From positions 1-14,171 of the forward strand of contig CALDWC010000113.1 in the NCBI GenBank assembly GCA_937923945.1: DNA of 14,171 nucleotides. The letters run 5' to 3'. This DNA comes from an uncultured Treponema sp. (GTDB lineage Bacteria > Spirochaetota > Spirochaetia > Treponematales > Treponemataceae). The translations under genes were made by a program, and so were the position numbers. The stretch's first letter is position 1, and every line of letters starts with the position of its first letter. Below the pieces are notes generated by a model. It had not been told where the DNA came from. It did no database searches and saw nothing but the letters and a program-made list of their open reading frames with translations. Below, in pieces: positions 5,777 to 11,323 of this stretch.

Positions 5777-7208
5777 CCAGTTCCCAATGACCGTTGTTTC
5801 CGCTGCCGATGTACCTCAAATTGGGAATTTCTTTTATGTATCGCTGAATCGTTTTTACACTGACGCCGGCTTCATCTGCAATGGCTTGCCGCGTAATTTT
5901 ATTATTTGCTCTCACTTGCGCTTTTATAAATTTAACAAGAGGGGCTTCATCGTGAGGGACATCGTGAGGGACATCGTGAGGGACATCGTGAGGGACATCG
6001 TGAGGGACATTATCATCGCCGACTTTTTGCGTTGCAATATTCTTAAGCGGGATAAGGGTTCGGAATATATTGCCTTCTTCAAAAACAGGATTCTTTCCCG
6101 AATAAAGCTGCGTATACTTATAGGTGTTTCGCATCCCCGAACCGAGTTCGTCGGCAAACCCGATTTCCCGAAAAACTTTTGAGATCGGCGGATTTTTAGG
6201 AAAGGGTTCGAACTTGCGTAAATCCAAAGTTCCCATACCGTGTGCTAAATTACTATTCTCAACAATAATTTTTTCATTATCGATAATCATCTTGGCAGGG
6301 AAACCGCTTGAATAATCTCGATGTGCCAAAGTGTTGGAAACAATTTCCCGCAGTATTCTATCCCGCGCATTGACATTGACAATACCGTCTAAAACAAACA
6401 AATCATTTAAGTGTTTCTGCCCGAATCGGATAAGTCTGTCATAACTGTCAATCAAGTTTGTAATCACGACATCGCGGTCATCATAACGGTCTTTGTTTTC
6501 CACACGAAAGATTGCATCGGTTTTATGCTGCGGTAAAACCGACATAATCGAATTATCTTTTCCAAAAAGAAGAATTGCAGCGAGCGTTATGCCTTCTTCG
6601 TTGGTATCGGGATCAAGCAAAATTAAATTGGCACTTCTGAGAAGTTCTTCATCGCTCATGTTTTTCCATAAATGATTTTGATTCCGTATGCTCGCCATTT
6701 TACGAGCTTTGGCAATCAACGACGAATCCAAGCAACTCAGTTCAAGATACGGATACACTTTATTAACAAAATAAGAACCCTGTTTCCGCGCATAAAGTTT
6801 ATACACCAGTTCGGCATTATCGGTAATATTTATGTCTCCCTCGTAAGACCTGTCCAAAATTTTTCCGTTATGCCGTAATACCTGAGTGCCTTCGGGAACT
6901 CGGATATAAATAATTTTCTTTCCGTCAATATCCATTTCAACAGGCGTCAAATAAAGCGGCGGATATATTTTTTTGGAATTATTAATGGCGGTCGTAAATT
7001 CTTTTATCATCTTATCGATCTTTTGAGGATTAACGCCGACAATTTCCCGTTTATCATTTACTCCTAAAATGATATGCCCGCCGTTTCTGTTATTAAAAGA
7101 ACAAACGGAATCATACAGATCTTTTGTGAGCGTTTCCTTTGATTCTTTAAACTCTACATTTATCTTTTCTCCGTTTTTAATCAGCTTTTTTATTTCCCGC
7201 TCGGTCAT
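5769..7208 (-). CDS. AlbA_2 (Schlafen-type) / HATPase_c_4 / HTH putative transcriptional regulator
   Basis: The 479-residue protein has the three-part layout of proteins often labelled RecG-related ATP-dependent helicases. An AlbA_2 domain spans about 10-130 (VEFKESKETL; CSFNNRNGGHIILGV). A GHKL-like HATPase_c_4 segment spans about 275-390 (REIVSNTLAHRDY at 287-299; FADELGSGM at 351-359). A C-terminal winged or simple HTH spans about 436-470 (KITRQAIADEAGVSVKTIQR). It has no helicase motifs; nucleic-acid-dependent regulation is the usual inference, and some AlbA_2 proteins are defence-linked. Between the ATPase and HTH parts lies VPHD repeated five times (401-420). The ATG at 7208 has CGGAGT 7 nt upstream and its own promoter at 7265-7237. 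The 3' end overlaps the NUDIX gene by 8 nt. Full length; no defects seen. Confidence 0.85.
   Translation of the reverse strand: MTEREIKKLIKNGEKINVEFKESKETLTKDLYDSVCSFNNRNGGHIILGVNDKREIVGVNPQKIDKMIKEFTTAINNSKKIYPPLYLTPVEMDIDGKKIIYIRVPEGTQVLRHNGKILDRSYEGDINITDNAELVYKLYARKQGSYFVNKVYPYLELSCLDSSLIAKARKMASIRNQNHLWKNMSDEELLRSANLILLDPDTNEEGITLAAILLFGKDNSIMSVLPQHKTDAIFRVENKDRYDDRDVVITNLIDSYDRLIRFGQKHLNDLFVLDGIVNVNARDRILREIVSNTLAHRDYSSGFPAKMIIDNEKIIVENSNLAHGMGTLDLRKFEPFPKNPPISKVFREIGFADELGSGMRNTYKYTQLYSGKNPVFEEGNIFRTLIPLKNIATQKVGDDNVPHDVPHDVPHDVPHDVPHDEAPLVKFIKAQVRANNKITRQAIADEAGVSVKTIQRYIKEIPNLRYIGSGNNGHWELDE
5949..6008 (-). repeat. five perfect 12-bp tandem repeats coding VPHD
   Basis: On the plus strand ATCGTGAGGGAC occurs five times without a single mismatch, followed by a partial AT. 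On the coding strand it gives VPHD x5 in the linker before the HTH domain of the AlbA_2 protein. The 12-bp unit keeps frame whatever the copy number. Perfect identity at wobble positions points to recent slippage. Confidence 0.95.
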
Positions 7209-7236
7209 TTTTTTACTCCGGTTTGATATGATTATT

Positions 7237-7265
7237 ATTCTACTTGAGTTTCTGATTTTTGTCTA
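7237..7265 (-). promoter_or_regulatory. promoter of the AlbA_2-NUDIX operon (shared promoter-leader)
   Basis: Minus strand TAGACA (7265-7260), 17-bp spacer, TAGAAT (7242-7237), then a leader of about 20-25 nt ending CCGGAGTAAAAAAATG. Box spacing and leader recur before the gene at 9655, and the -10 plus leader recur before the stub at 5144. Confidence 0.65.
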
Positions 7266-7309
7266 TTATAGGGCTGTCGCTCTTATCACTGCGTGAGGGA
7301 TAGAAGGGG

Positions 7310-7444
7310 CGGCAACTTGCTTTTTCAAAAGTATGTTGCCGGATCATTTTTGCACGGCATTTCGTGCAAAAATAGCCGAAGCGATGAGCGGGAGCCCCGA
7401 ATAGCCCGACATGTTTTTGCCGTGCAAAATTATGAGGGCAAAAA
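7310..7444. repeat. hairpin-rich intergenic region
   Basis: Several perfect inverted repeats follow one another: CGGCAAC / GTTGCCG (7310-7341), ATTTTTGCACG-GCATTT-CGTGCAAAAAT (7346-7373) and TTTTTGCC / GGCAAAAA (7414-7444). TTTTGCACGGCA (7348-7359) also pairs with TGCCGTGCAAAA (7418-7429), so alternative folds are possible. A 70-codon frame crosses the region on the minus strand but is best explained by lack of stops. The rest of the 7209-7514 gap holds the two divergent promoters. Confidence 0.55.
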
Positions 7445-7469
7445 TATGGCACGCCCGATTATATCATTA

Positions 7470-7498
7470 TAGACGGAATATGCGAAAAATGCTAAAAT
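7470..7498 (+). promoter_or_regulatory. promoter of the DUF422-like membrane protein gene
   Basis: TAGACG (7470-7475), 17-bp spacer and TAAAAT (7493-7498), with a TG at 7490-7491 giving an extended -10. Start of transcription would fall near 7505, leaving about 10 nt of leader and no Shine-Dalgarno before the ATG at 7515. Confidence 0.5.
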
Positions 7499-7514
7499 AG
7501 CGGCGCTTATCATT

Positions 7515-8408
7515 ATGAATTGGATCAATGCGTTTGAAATAATTTGTTATGCAATTACCGCTTTGCTTATTGCGGATATCGTAAAAAAGAAAAATGAGAA
7601 CGAGTTGGGTTTGTTTTTTTCGGCGGCGTTGGCAGGTTTTATTTTAGAGCTCTTGGCGGTTTATTTGGCGGATATTTATCATTACAGTGACAAGTATTAT
7701 ATTACGATCGGAATGCCGCCGTATCAGTTTCCTTTTTTCGGAGGATTGATGTGGGGCAGTCTTGCGGTTTGTGCAGTGCGGGTTGCGCAAAAACTGCAGT
7801 TGAGTAAACCGATTGCTGCTTTGTTTGCAGGCTGGCTCATTGTGTCGATGGACATGCTGTTGGATGTTGCGGCAATTCGTTTGAGCGGCGGGTTTTGGAC
7901 TTGGGAAGGAAGGCAGATCAGTTTAACGATAAATCATCATAGCTTTATGAGCGTTATTTGGGTAAATTTTCTCGGCTATCTTTTTGAGACTCCGACGATC
8001 GTATATTTGACTTTAAAGGCATGGGAGAAAAAACAAAAAACGGTGCTGCGAAAAATCGGAGAAGTACTTGCAATAAATGCGGCGGGCGTTATTGCGGTAG
8101 GAGTTCTCAGTGCACTCAGTATGGCACTCGATAAAATTACCGACGAATGGTTTTCCTGTATTGCATTTATTTTTCTTTGGGCTTTTATTTTTGTAAAGGT
8201 GTGCGTTCAAATAATCCGCATGCGGCGGGAATTGACTTTTAAAGGAACGAAGGATTGGGTGCTGATACTATTTTGGGCTTGCATATACGGATATTGCCTA
8301 TGCGGACTTTGGAGCTTGCATATTTTACAAGCCGTTCCGTGGTACGGCGTATGTGCGTTTTTACTTGCGGCGTTTACGATGGGGCTGAGTGCGCTAGGGA
8401 GGAAGTGA
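7515..8408 (+). CDS. polytopic membrane protein resembling the CruF / DUF422 carotenoid family
   Basis: A 297-residue protein with about eight hydrophobic segments (roughly 5-22, 32-50, 70-90, 98-118, 145-165, 185-205, 215-235, 250-290). Signatures seen are PFFGGLMWGSLAVCAVRV (about 73-90), a DMLLDVAAIRLSGGFWTWEG stretch (about 117-136) and VNFLGYLFETP (about 150-160). These resemble the DLxLDPVAVRLGxWxW and NFLGW patterns of the PF04240 family, whose characterised member CruF hydrates the end of carotenoids. No carotenoid genes lie nearby, so a different lipid or unknown substrate is as likely. The ATG has no ribosome binding site but an extended -10 promoter sits just upstream. It is the only plus-strand gene of the accessory block and converges on the GNAT unit. 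Confidence 0.6.
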   Translation: MNWINAFEIICYAITALLIADIVKKKNENELGLFFSAALAGFILELLAVYLADIYHYSDKYYITIGMPPYQFPFFGGLMWGSLAVCAVRVAQKLQLSKPIAALFAGWLIVSMDMLLDVAAIRLSGGFWTWEGRQISLTINHHSFMSVIWVNFLGYLFETPTIVYLTLKAWEKKQKTVLRKIGEVLAINAAGVIAVGVLSALSMALDKITDEWFSCIAFIFLWAFIFVKVCVQIIRMRRELTFKGTKDWVLILFWACIYGYCLCGLWSLHILQAVPWYGVCAFLLAAFTMGLSALGRK

Positions 8409-8469
8409 AGCGATCACTTTTCCATAAATATTCCGCCGCAAAGTTCATTTGTCCCTCCATCTTTTCCAT
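8374..8469 (-). pseudogene. 5' stub of an unidentified gene
   Basis: GGGGAG 9 nt before an ATG at 8469 opens 31 codons. The first 19 or so (MEKMEGQMNFAAEYLWKSD) look like a normal protein start. The rest is antisense to the end of the DUF422-like gene, and translation stops at 8374. It lies 31 bp downstream of the GNAT stop on the same strand. The strong ribosome binding site joined to foreign downstream sequence suggests a gene cut off by a rearrangement. No family is recognised. Confidence 0.4.
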
Positions 8470-8500
8470 AAGTTTTGTCTCCCCTTTATATCTCAATACA

Positions 8501-8974
8501 TTATTCTCCGATATATTTAATATATACTTGACAAGGATTTTGTTTATCCCATAGCTCCGGTAAAACCTCCAATTCTTTAAAACCGAGCGAAATGTAAAAA
8601 TCATTCGTTGCATCGTATTCCTTATATCTCCCTTTTTCAACGGTTTTGACTTCCACAAAATTGCAGTTCAACGCTTTTGCCTTATCTTCAAAGGCTTTGT
8701 ACAATGTCGTTCCTACGCCTTTGTGCTGAAAAATTTTCTTTACTCCCATAACAAAAATTTCGGCGGCATGCTCACTTATACATTTTAAGACAATAAAACC
8801 CTGCAAATTTCCATTGCTATCAAAGCTTGCAAAAAACGGCATGTCAGCTGAAGATTTTATATACTCCGCTTTTGCTTCCTCAATACTAAACCACTGCGGA
8901 AGCTCATCTAAAACTTCACTTGCTATTTTTTCTTTTTGCCTTTTATCAAAAATTTCTTTTATAAGCATTTTCAT
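8501..8974 (-). CDS. GNAT family N-acetyltransferase
   Basis: This 157-residue protein shows the GNAT core that binds acetyl-CoA. Strand beta4 with the pyrophosphate loop is VMGVKKIFQHKGVGTTLYKAF (about 76-96; QHKGVG matches Q/RxxGxG/A). The later segment NDFYISLGFKELE (about 124-136) is the usual motif B region. The acceptor substrate cannot be told from sequence; length and the charged N-terminus suit small-molecule acetyltransferases. The ATG at 8974 has no good ribosome binding site of its own and overlaps the TGA of a 13-codon upstream frame by 4 nt (ATGA), so it is probably translated by coupling. A second ATG two codons later (8968) is possible. It is transcribed with the YcxB-like gene upstream. 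Confidence 0.85.
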   Translation of the reverse strand: MKMLIKEIFDKRQKEKIASEVLDELPQWFSIEEAKAEYIKSSADMPFFASFDSNGNLQGFIVLKCISEHAAEIFVMGVKKIFQHKGVGTTLYKAFEDKAKALNCNFVEVKTVEKGRYKEYDATNDFYISLGFKELEVLPELWDKQNPCQVYIKYIGE

Positions 8975-9012
8975 ATTTCTTTATCGTCTCGCCAGATCGC
9001 TAATTCCGCCAT
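8971..9012 (-). CDS. 13-codon frame with strong ribosome binding site, coupled to the GNAT gene
   Basis: GGAGGAGGG lies 4 nt before an ATG at 9012, the best Shine-Dalgarno in this part of the window. The frame reads MAELAIWRDDKEI and its TGA overlaps the GNAT start codon. It may be a leader peptide that brings ribosomes to the GNAT start, or the joined remains of an older gene. Too short for any family call. Confidence 0.35.
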   Translation of the reverse strand: MAELAIWRDDKEI

Positions 9013-9037
9013 ATTGCCCTCCTCCGTGTCGGCTTTT

Positions 9038-9655
9038 CTATTTTCCGTCTCCGTTTTCATTCTCGGAAGAAAGAGCCTTCTTTTTGCTTTCAATCATTGC
9101 AACTATTTTGTCAAACTCGGACTTGTCGGAGAATGTGTCTTTTTTGAAATAAGTATACCGACCTCCCGTAAATTCAATGATATAAAATTTTTCTTCTTCA
9201 AAATTTCTTAGATAGTCACCGATAAAACATTTTATACATAAATCATCAGATCCGTCTTCAATGTAATTTCCTTGAATTTTAAAATAGCTTTCTTGCGATT
9301 TTGTAAAATCAATATTATATTTTTTACACACTACTTTATAGTTTTTTATAAAGTTTCTTTTTACACTTCGGATGTACAAGCTCTCAGCTAATATCGCCTC
9401 CGCTAAGGAGATAATTGTATAAATTCCGGAAATTACCATGAGTGATATTTTCGGCTTATTATATTTTATGGAAATAAACCAAGCACCGGCAAAGGTCAAC
9501 AAACCGAGTGCAACGCACACTGAATAAATTATCTTTCTTTTTTTAATATTCCGTGCAAGCAATCCTGAAAGTTTCATTACGGAAATCTTAATATCGATTT
9601 GATCTTCCATAGTGAGCTGTTCTTTAACTTCAATACATTCCGTATCCTGTGTCAT
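9038..9655 (-). CDS. two-helix membrane protein with YcxB-like C-terminal domain
   Basis: The 205-residue protein starts with an acidic cytoplasmic head (1-38). Two membrane helices follow at about 42-62 (IIYSVCVALGLLTFAGAWFI) and 70-92 (ISLMVISGIYTIISLAEAIL), then a beta-rich C-terminal part. That part (about 120-195) includes YFKIQGNYIED and EFTGGRYTYFKKDTFSDKSE. This pattern of membrane hairpin plus a PH-like beta domain is that of YcxB-like proteins (PF14317); it is recognised by pattern only. Function unknown. The ATG at 9655 has CGGAG 6-7 nt upstream, and the promoter at 9708-9680 belongs to the shared set. Codon use is very AT-rich compared with the core genes downstream of 9824, which fits an acquired gene. 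It is followed 25 bp later by the coupled 13-codon frame and GNAT. Confidence 0.65.
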   Translation of the reverse strand: MTQDTECIEVKEQLTMEDQIDIKISVMKLSGLLARNIKKRKIIYSVCVALGLLTFAGAWFISIKYNKPKISLMVISGIYTIISLAEAILAESLYIRSVKRNFIKNYKVVCKKYNIDFTKSQESYFKIQGNYIEDGSDDLCIKCFIGDYLRNFEEEKFYIIEFTGGRYTYFKKDTFSDKSEFDKIVAMIESKKKALSSENENGDGK

Positions 9656-9679
9656 TTTTTTCTCCGGTTTAATGATATT

Positions 9680-9708
9680 AGTCTATCGGAGTTTTTAATT
9701 TTTGTCTA
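9680..9708 (-). promoter_or_regulatory. promoter of the YcxB-like / GNAT unit (shared promoter-leader)
   Basis: Minus strand TAGACA (9708-9703), 17-bp spacer, TAGACT (9685-9680), and a leader containing TTAAACCGGAG before ATG 9655. The -35, spacing and leader end match the promoter at 7265-7237. Confidence 0.65.
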
Positions 9709-9723
9709 TTCCGTTATCAAACT

Positions 9724-9795
9724 TAAGGAGGAACTGATTACTTCAATTGAGAATTGAGGGCACCTTTCAAAAACTCGGGGTTTTTAGAGATGCCC
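9724..9795 (+). repeat. dispersed repeat, copy 3
   Basis: AAGGAGGAACTGATTACTTC corresponds to the left end of copy 2 with two differences over 20 bases. Inside are a small palindrome TCAATT-GAG-AATTGA (9743-9757) and a long imperfect stem from GGGCACCTTT (9758) to AGAGATGCCC (9795), with CAAAAAC opposite GGTTTTT. The CTTTAAAA right end of the other copies is not recognisable. It lies just past the 3' end of the RlmK-like gene and may help separate it from the accessory block. Confidence 0.7.
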
Positions 9796-9823
9796 ATAAA
9801 GAAAATCGAAGTGAACTTTCCGT

Positions 9824-10960
9824 TCAATGATTTTTTACAAACCGCAGTTCGAGAAGAATGTGCGGTTTTTTGTTGCGAAAATCTTCATCAAGCGAAGCGG
9901 CGGTTATATCGCGGACGGAAACCGCTTTGCCGGTTTTTTCAAAAAAGCTTTGTGCAAACTCTGCAAGTACCGGCGGTTTAATTTTAATTGTTTTTGAGTT
10001 ACACGAAAAGTACAGTACGCCGTCCGCAGTCAAAAGCGCCAAACACAAATCGCACAGTTCAAACCAATCTCGGTTAATATCCAAAACCGTAACGGTCTTC
10101 TTCGAATTTGAAAACGTCGGAGCATCGCACACAATAATGTCAAATCCTTTTTCACCCACGTTTTTTCGGATACGTCCTTGCTCGGAACGAAGCGTTTTAA
10201 ACTTTTCGCTGTATGTTTTAAATCGCCGCTCGGACCTTTCAGCAGTCGCCGTTTTTAAAAATGAAAACACATCTTGCGCAATAAAATCAGTTTCCCGAAT
10301 ATCCAAGCCGTTCAACGAAAAATTATCTTTTGCTCGCTGTAAATAATTTTTTGACAAATCGACTGACACGACCCGTTCCGCACCCGCCAATGCCGCAAAG
10401 ACCGAAAAAGCGCCCGTATAGCAAAAAAGGTTCAGCACCCGTTTTCCATGAGCCGTTTCAAAAATACGACGCCGCAGCCATCGATGATCTAAAAAAAGCC
10501 CCGTATCCAAAAGTTCACCGAAGTAAATATAAAAGTACGCCGATCCTTCCTGCACCGTAATGCGTTTTTCGCGTTGCGCATAAACCGCATTTCGCTTTTC
10601 GAAAGCGGCGGAGCGCTTTTGCCGCAGCTTTATAAAAACCGCCTCATCGCCGATATCAAACACCCGCTCAAGCACCGCCTGCATCGCTTTGAGCCATTGC
10701 AGTTCCTCCGCCGCGTCTTTTTCATAAGGACGCTTGTACAAGGTCAGCACGGCAAACGGCTTTGCAAAGGGTTCGCCCCCTTCCGCCGCAGGAGCTTCGT
10801 AGTAAAGGTCGACGCAAAGCGGAATTTCAGGAATATCTTTATCATACAGCCGAAAACAAAAAACACCGTTCCGCTTTGCCCATTTCAACAAATGCTTTTT
10901 GTTTTTTATTACTCTATTTTCAAAGTATTCGACTTGTTTAAAAAGTTTTTTATCATCCAT
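9824..10960 (-). CDS. RlmK-like 23S rRNA methyltransferase (class I, SAM-dependent)
   Basis: The 378 residues follow the second half of E. coli RlmKL (YcbY), which makes m7G2069 in 23S rRNA. Region 8-50 (NRVIKNKKHLLKWAKRNGVF) matches the linker. DTGLFLDHR is at 152-160, and the SAM motif I NLFCYTGAFSV is at 177-187 with acidic D201 after it. DAPTFSNSK is at 279-287, the catalytic-type segment shared with RlmI/RlmK, and DEDFRNKKPHILLEL ends the domain. The RlmL half with THUMP domain is absent, as in other stand-alone homologues. An extra basic stretch of about 30 residues (about 240-270; ERRFKTYSEKFKTL) precedes the DAPTF motif. The ATG at 10960 has no clear ribosome binding site. It is preceded by the rpmE terminator, so it should have its own promoter, which I cannot place. 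RlmI is the main alternative. Confidence 0.82.
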   Translation of the reverse strand: MDDKKLFKQVEYFENRVIKNKKHLLKWAKRNGVFCFRLYDKDIPEIPLCVDLYYEAPAAEGGEPFAKPFAVLTLYKRPYEKDAAEELQWLKAMQAVLERVFDIGDEAVFIKLRQKRSAAFEKRNAVYAQREKRITVQEGSAYFYIYFGELLDTGLFLDHRWLRRRIFETAHGKRVLNLFCYTGAFSVFAALAGAERVVSVDLSKNYLQRAKDNFSLNGLDIRETDFIAQDVFSFLKTATAERSERRFKTYSEKFKTLRSEQGRIRKNVGEKGFDIIVCDAPTFSNSKKTVTVLDINRDWFELCDLCLALLTADGVLYFSCNSKTIKIKPPVLAEFAQSFFEKTGKAVSVRDITAASLDEDFRNKKPHILLELRFVKNH

Positions 10961-10994
10961 AAAAAAGCCCGCTATTTAGTTCGACATAACGACA

Positions 10995-11029
10995 AAAAGC
11001 CCTCAAGGCAGTATACCTCAAGAGCTTTT
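10995..11029 (-). terminator. intrinsic terminator after rpmE
   Basis: Read on the minus strand, AAAAGCUCUUGAGG and CCUUGAGGGCUUUU pair over 14 bp with only G-U wobbles as imperfections. The loop is UAUACUG, and a U-run ends in UUUUUG. The wobbles would be mismatches on the other strand, so it is directional. It closes the rho-rpmE unit. Confidence 0.8.
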
Positions 11030-11070
11030 ACCCAATCCAATGATTTCACGCAGAAATAATACGGCTGATC

Positions 11071-11274
11071 TTAGTCTTTGATGCCGTAGCGTTTTTTAAA
11101 GCGATCAATTCGTCCGGCAGTGTCAACCAGTTTTTGCTTTCCGGTAAAAAACGGATGGCACGCAGAGCAAATTTCAACGTGAATGTTTTCTCCGGTAGAG
11201 CGGGTTTCAATCACATTGCCGCATGCACAAGTAATTTTTGTCAATTCGTACTTCGGTTGTTTATCTTTTTGCAT
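11071..11274 (-). CDS. rpmE: 50S ribosomal protein L31
   Basis: This 67-residue protein matches bacterial L31. It carries the zinc-binding set C16, C18 (CACG) and C36, C39 (CSAC), so it is the C+ form. The conserved HPFFTGKQKLVDTAGRIDRF follows (40-59). L31 sits at the central protuberance of the 50S subunit and bridges to the 30S. GGAGTAGGAT lies directly before the ATG at 11274. It begins 49 bp after rho, an arrangement often seen in bacteria, and is followed by the terminator at 10995. As a zinc-type L31 it could be replaced under zinc starvation by a C- paralogue, but none is in this window. Confidence 0.96.
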   Translation of the reverse strand: MQKDKQPKYELTKITCACGNVIETRSTGENIHVEICSACHPFFTGKQKLVDTAGRIDRFKKRYGIKD

Positions 11275-11323
11275 ATCCTACTCCAAAATCTAATGAGATA
11301 TTATACCTAAATTGTAAAAAAAA

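Noticed and set aside
5949..6008. Short direct repeats resembling a CRISPR array
   Set aside because: The units are 12 bp, contiguous and without spacers, and they are in frame inside the AlbA_2 gene.
5739..6182. 147-codon plus-strand frame containing IVRD repeats
   Set aside because: It is the antisense shadow of the VPHD repeats in the AlbA_2 gene and has no ribosome binding site or family match.
7240..7452. 70-codon minus-strand frame (MPYFCPHNFARQKHVGLFG start)
   Set aside because: It lies entirely in the hairpin-rich intergenic region and overlaps the AlbA_2 promoter. It shows no good ribosome binding site, so it is probably a chance frame through repeat DNA.
4589..9795. Integron cassette array
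   Set aside because: The modular look and the stubs suggested it, but no integrase is present. The hairpins lack the GTTRRRY / RYYYAAC core pair expected of attC sites.
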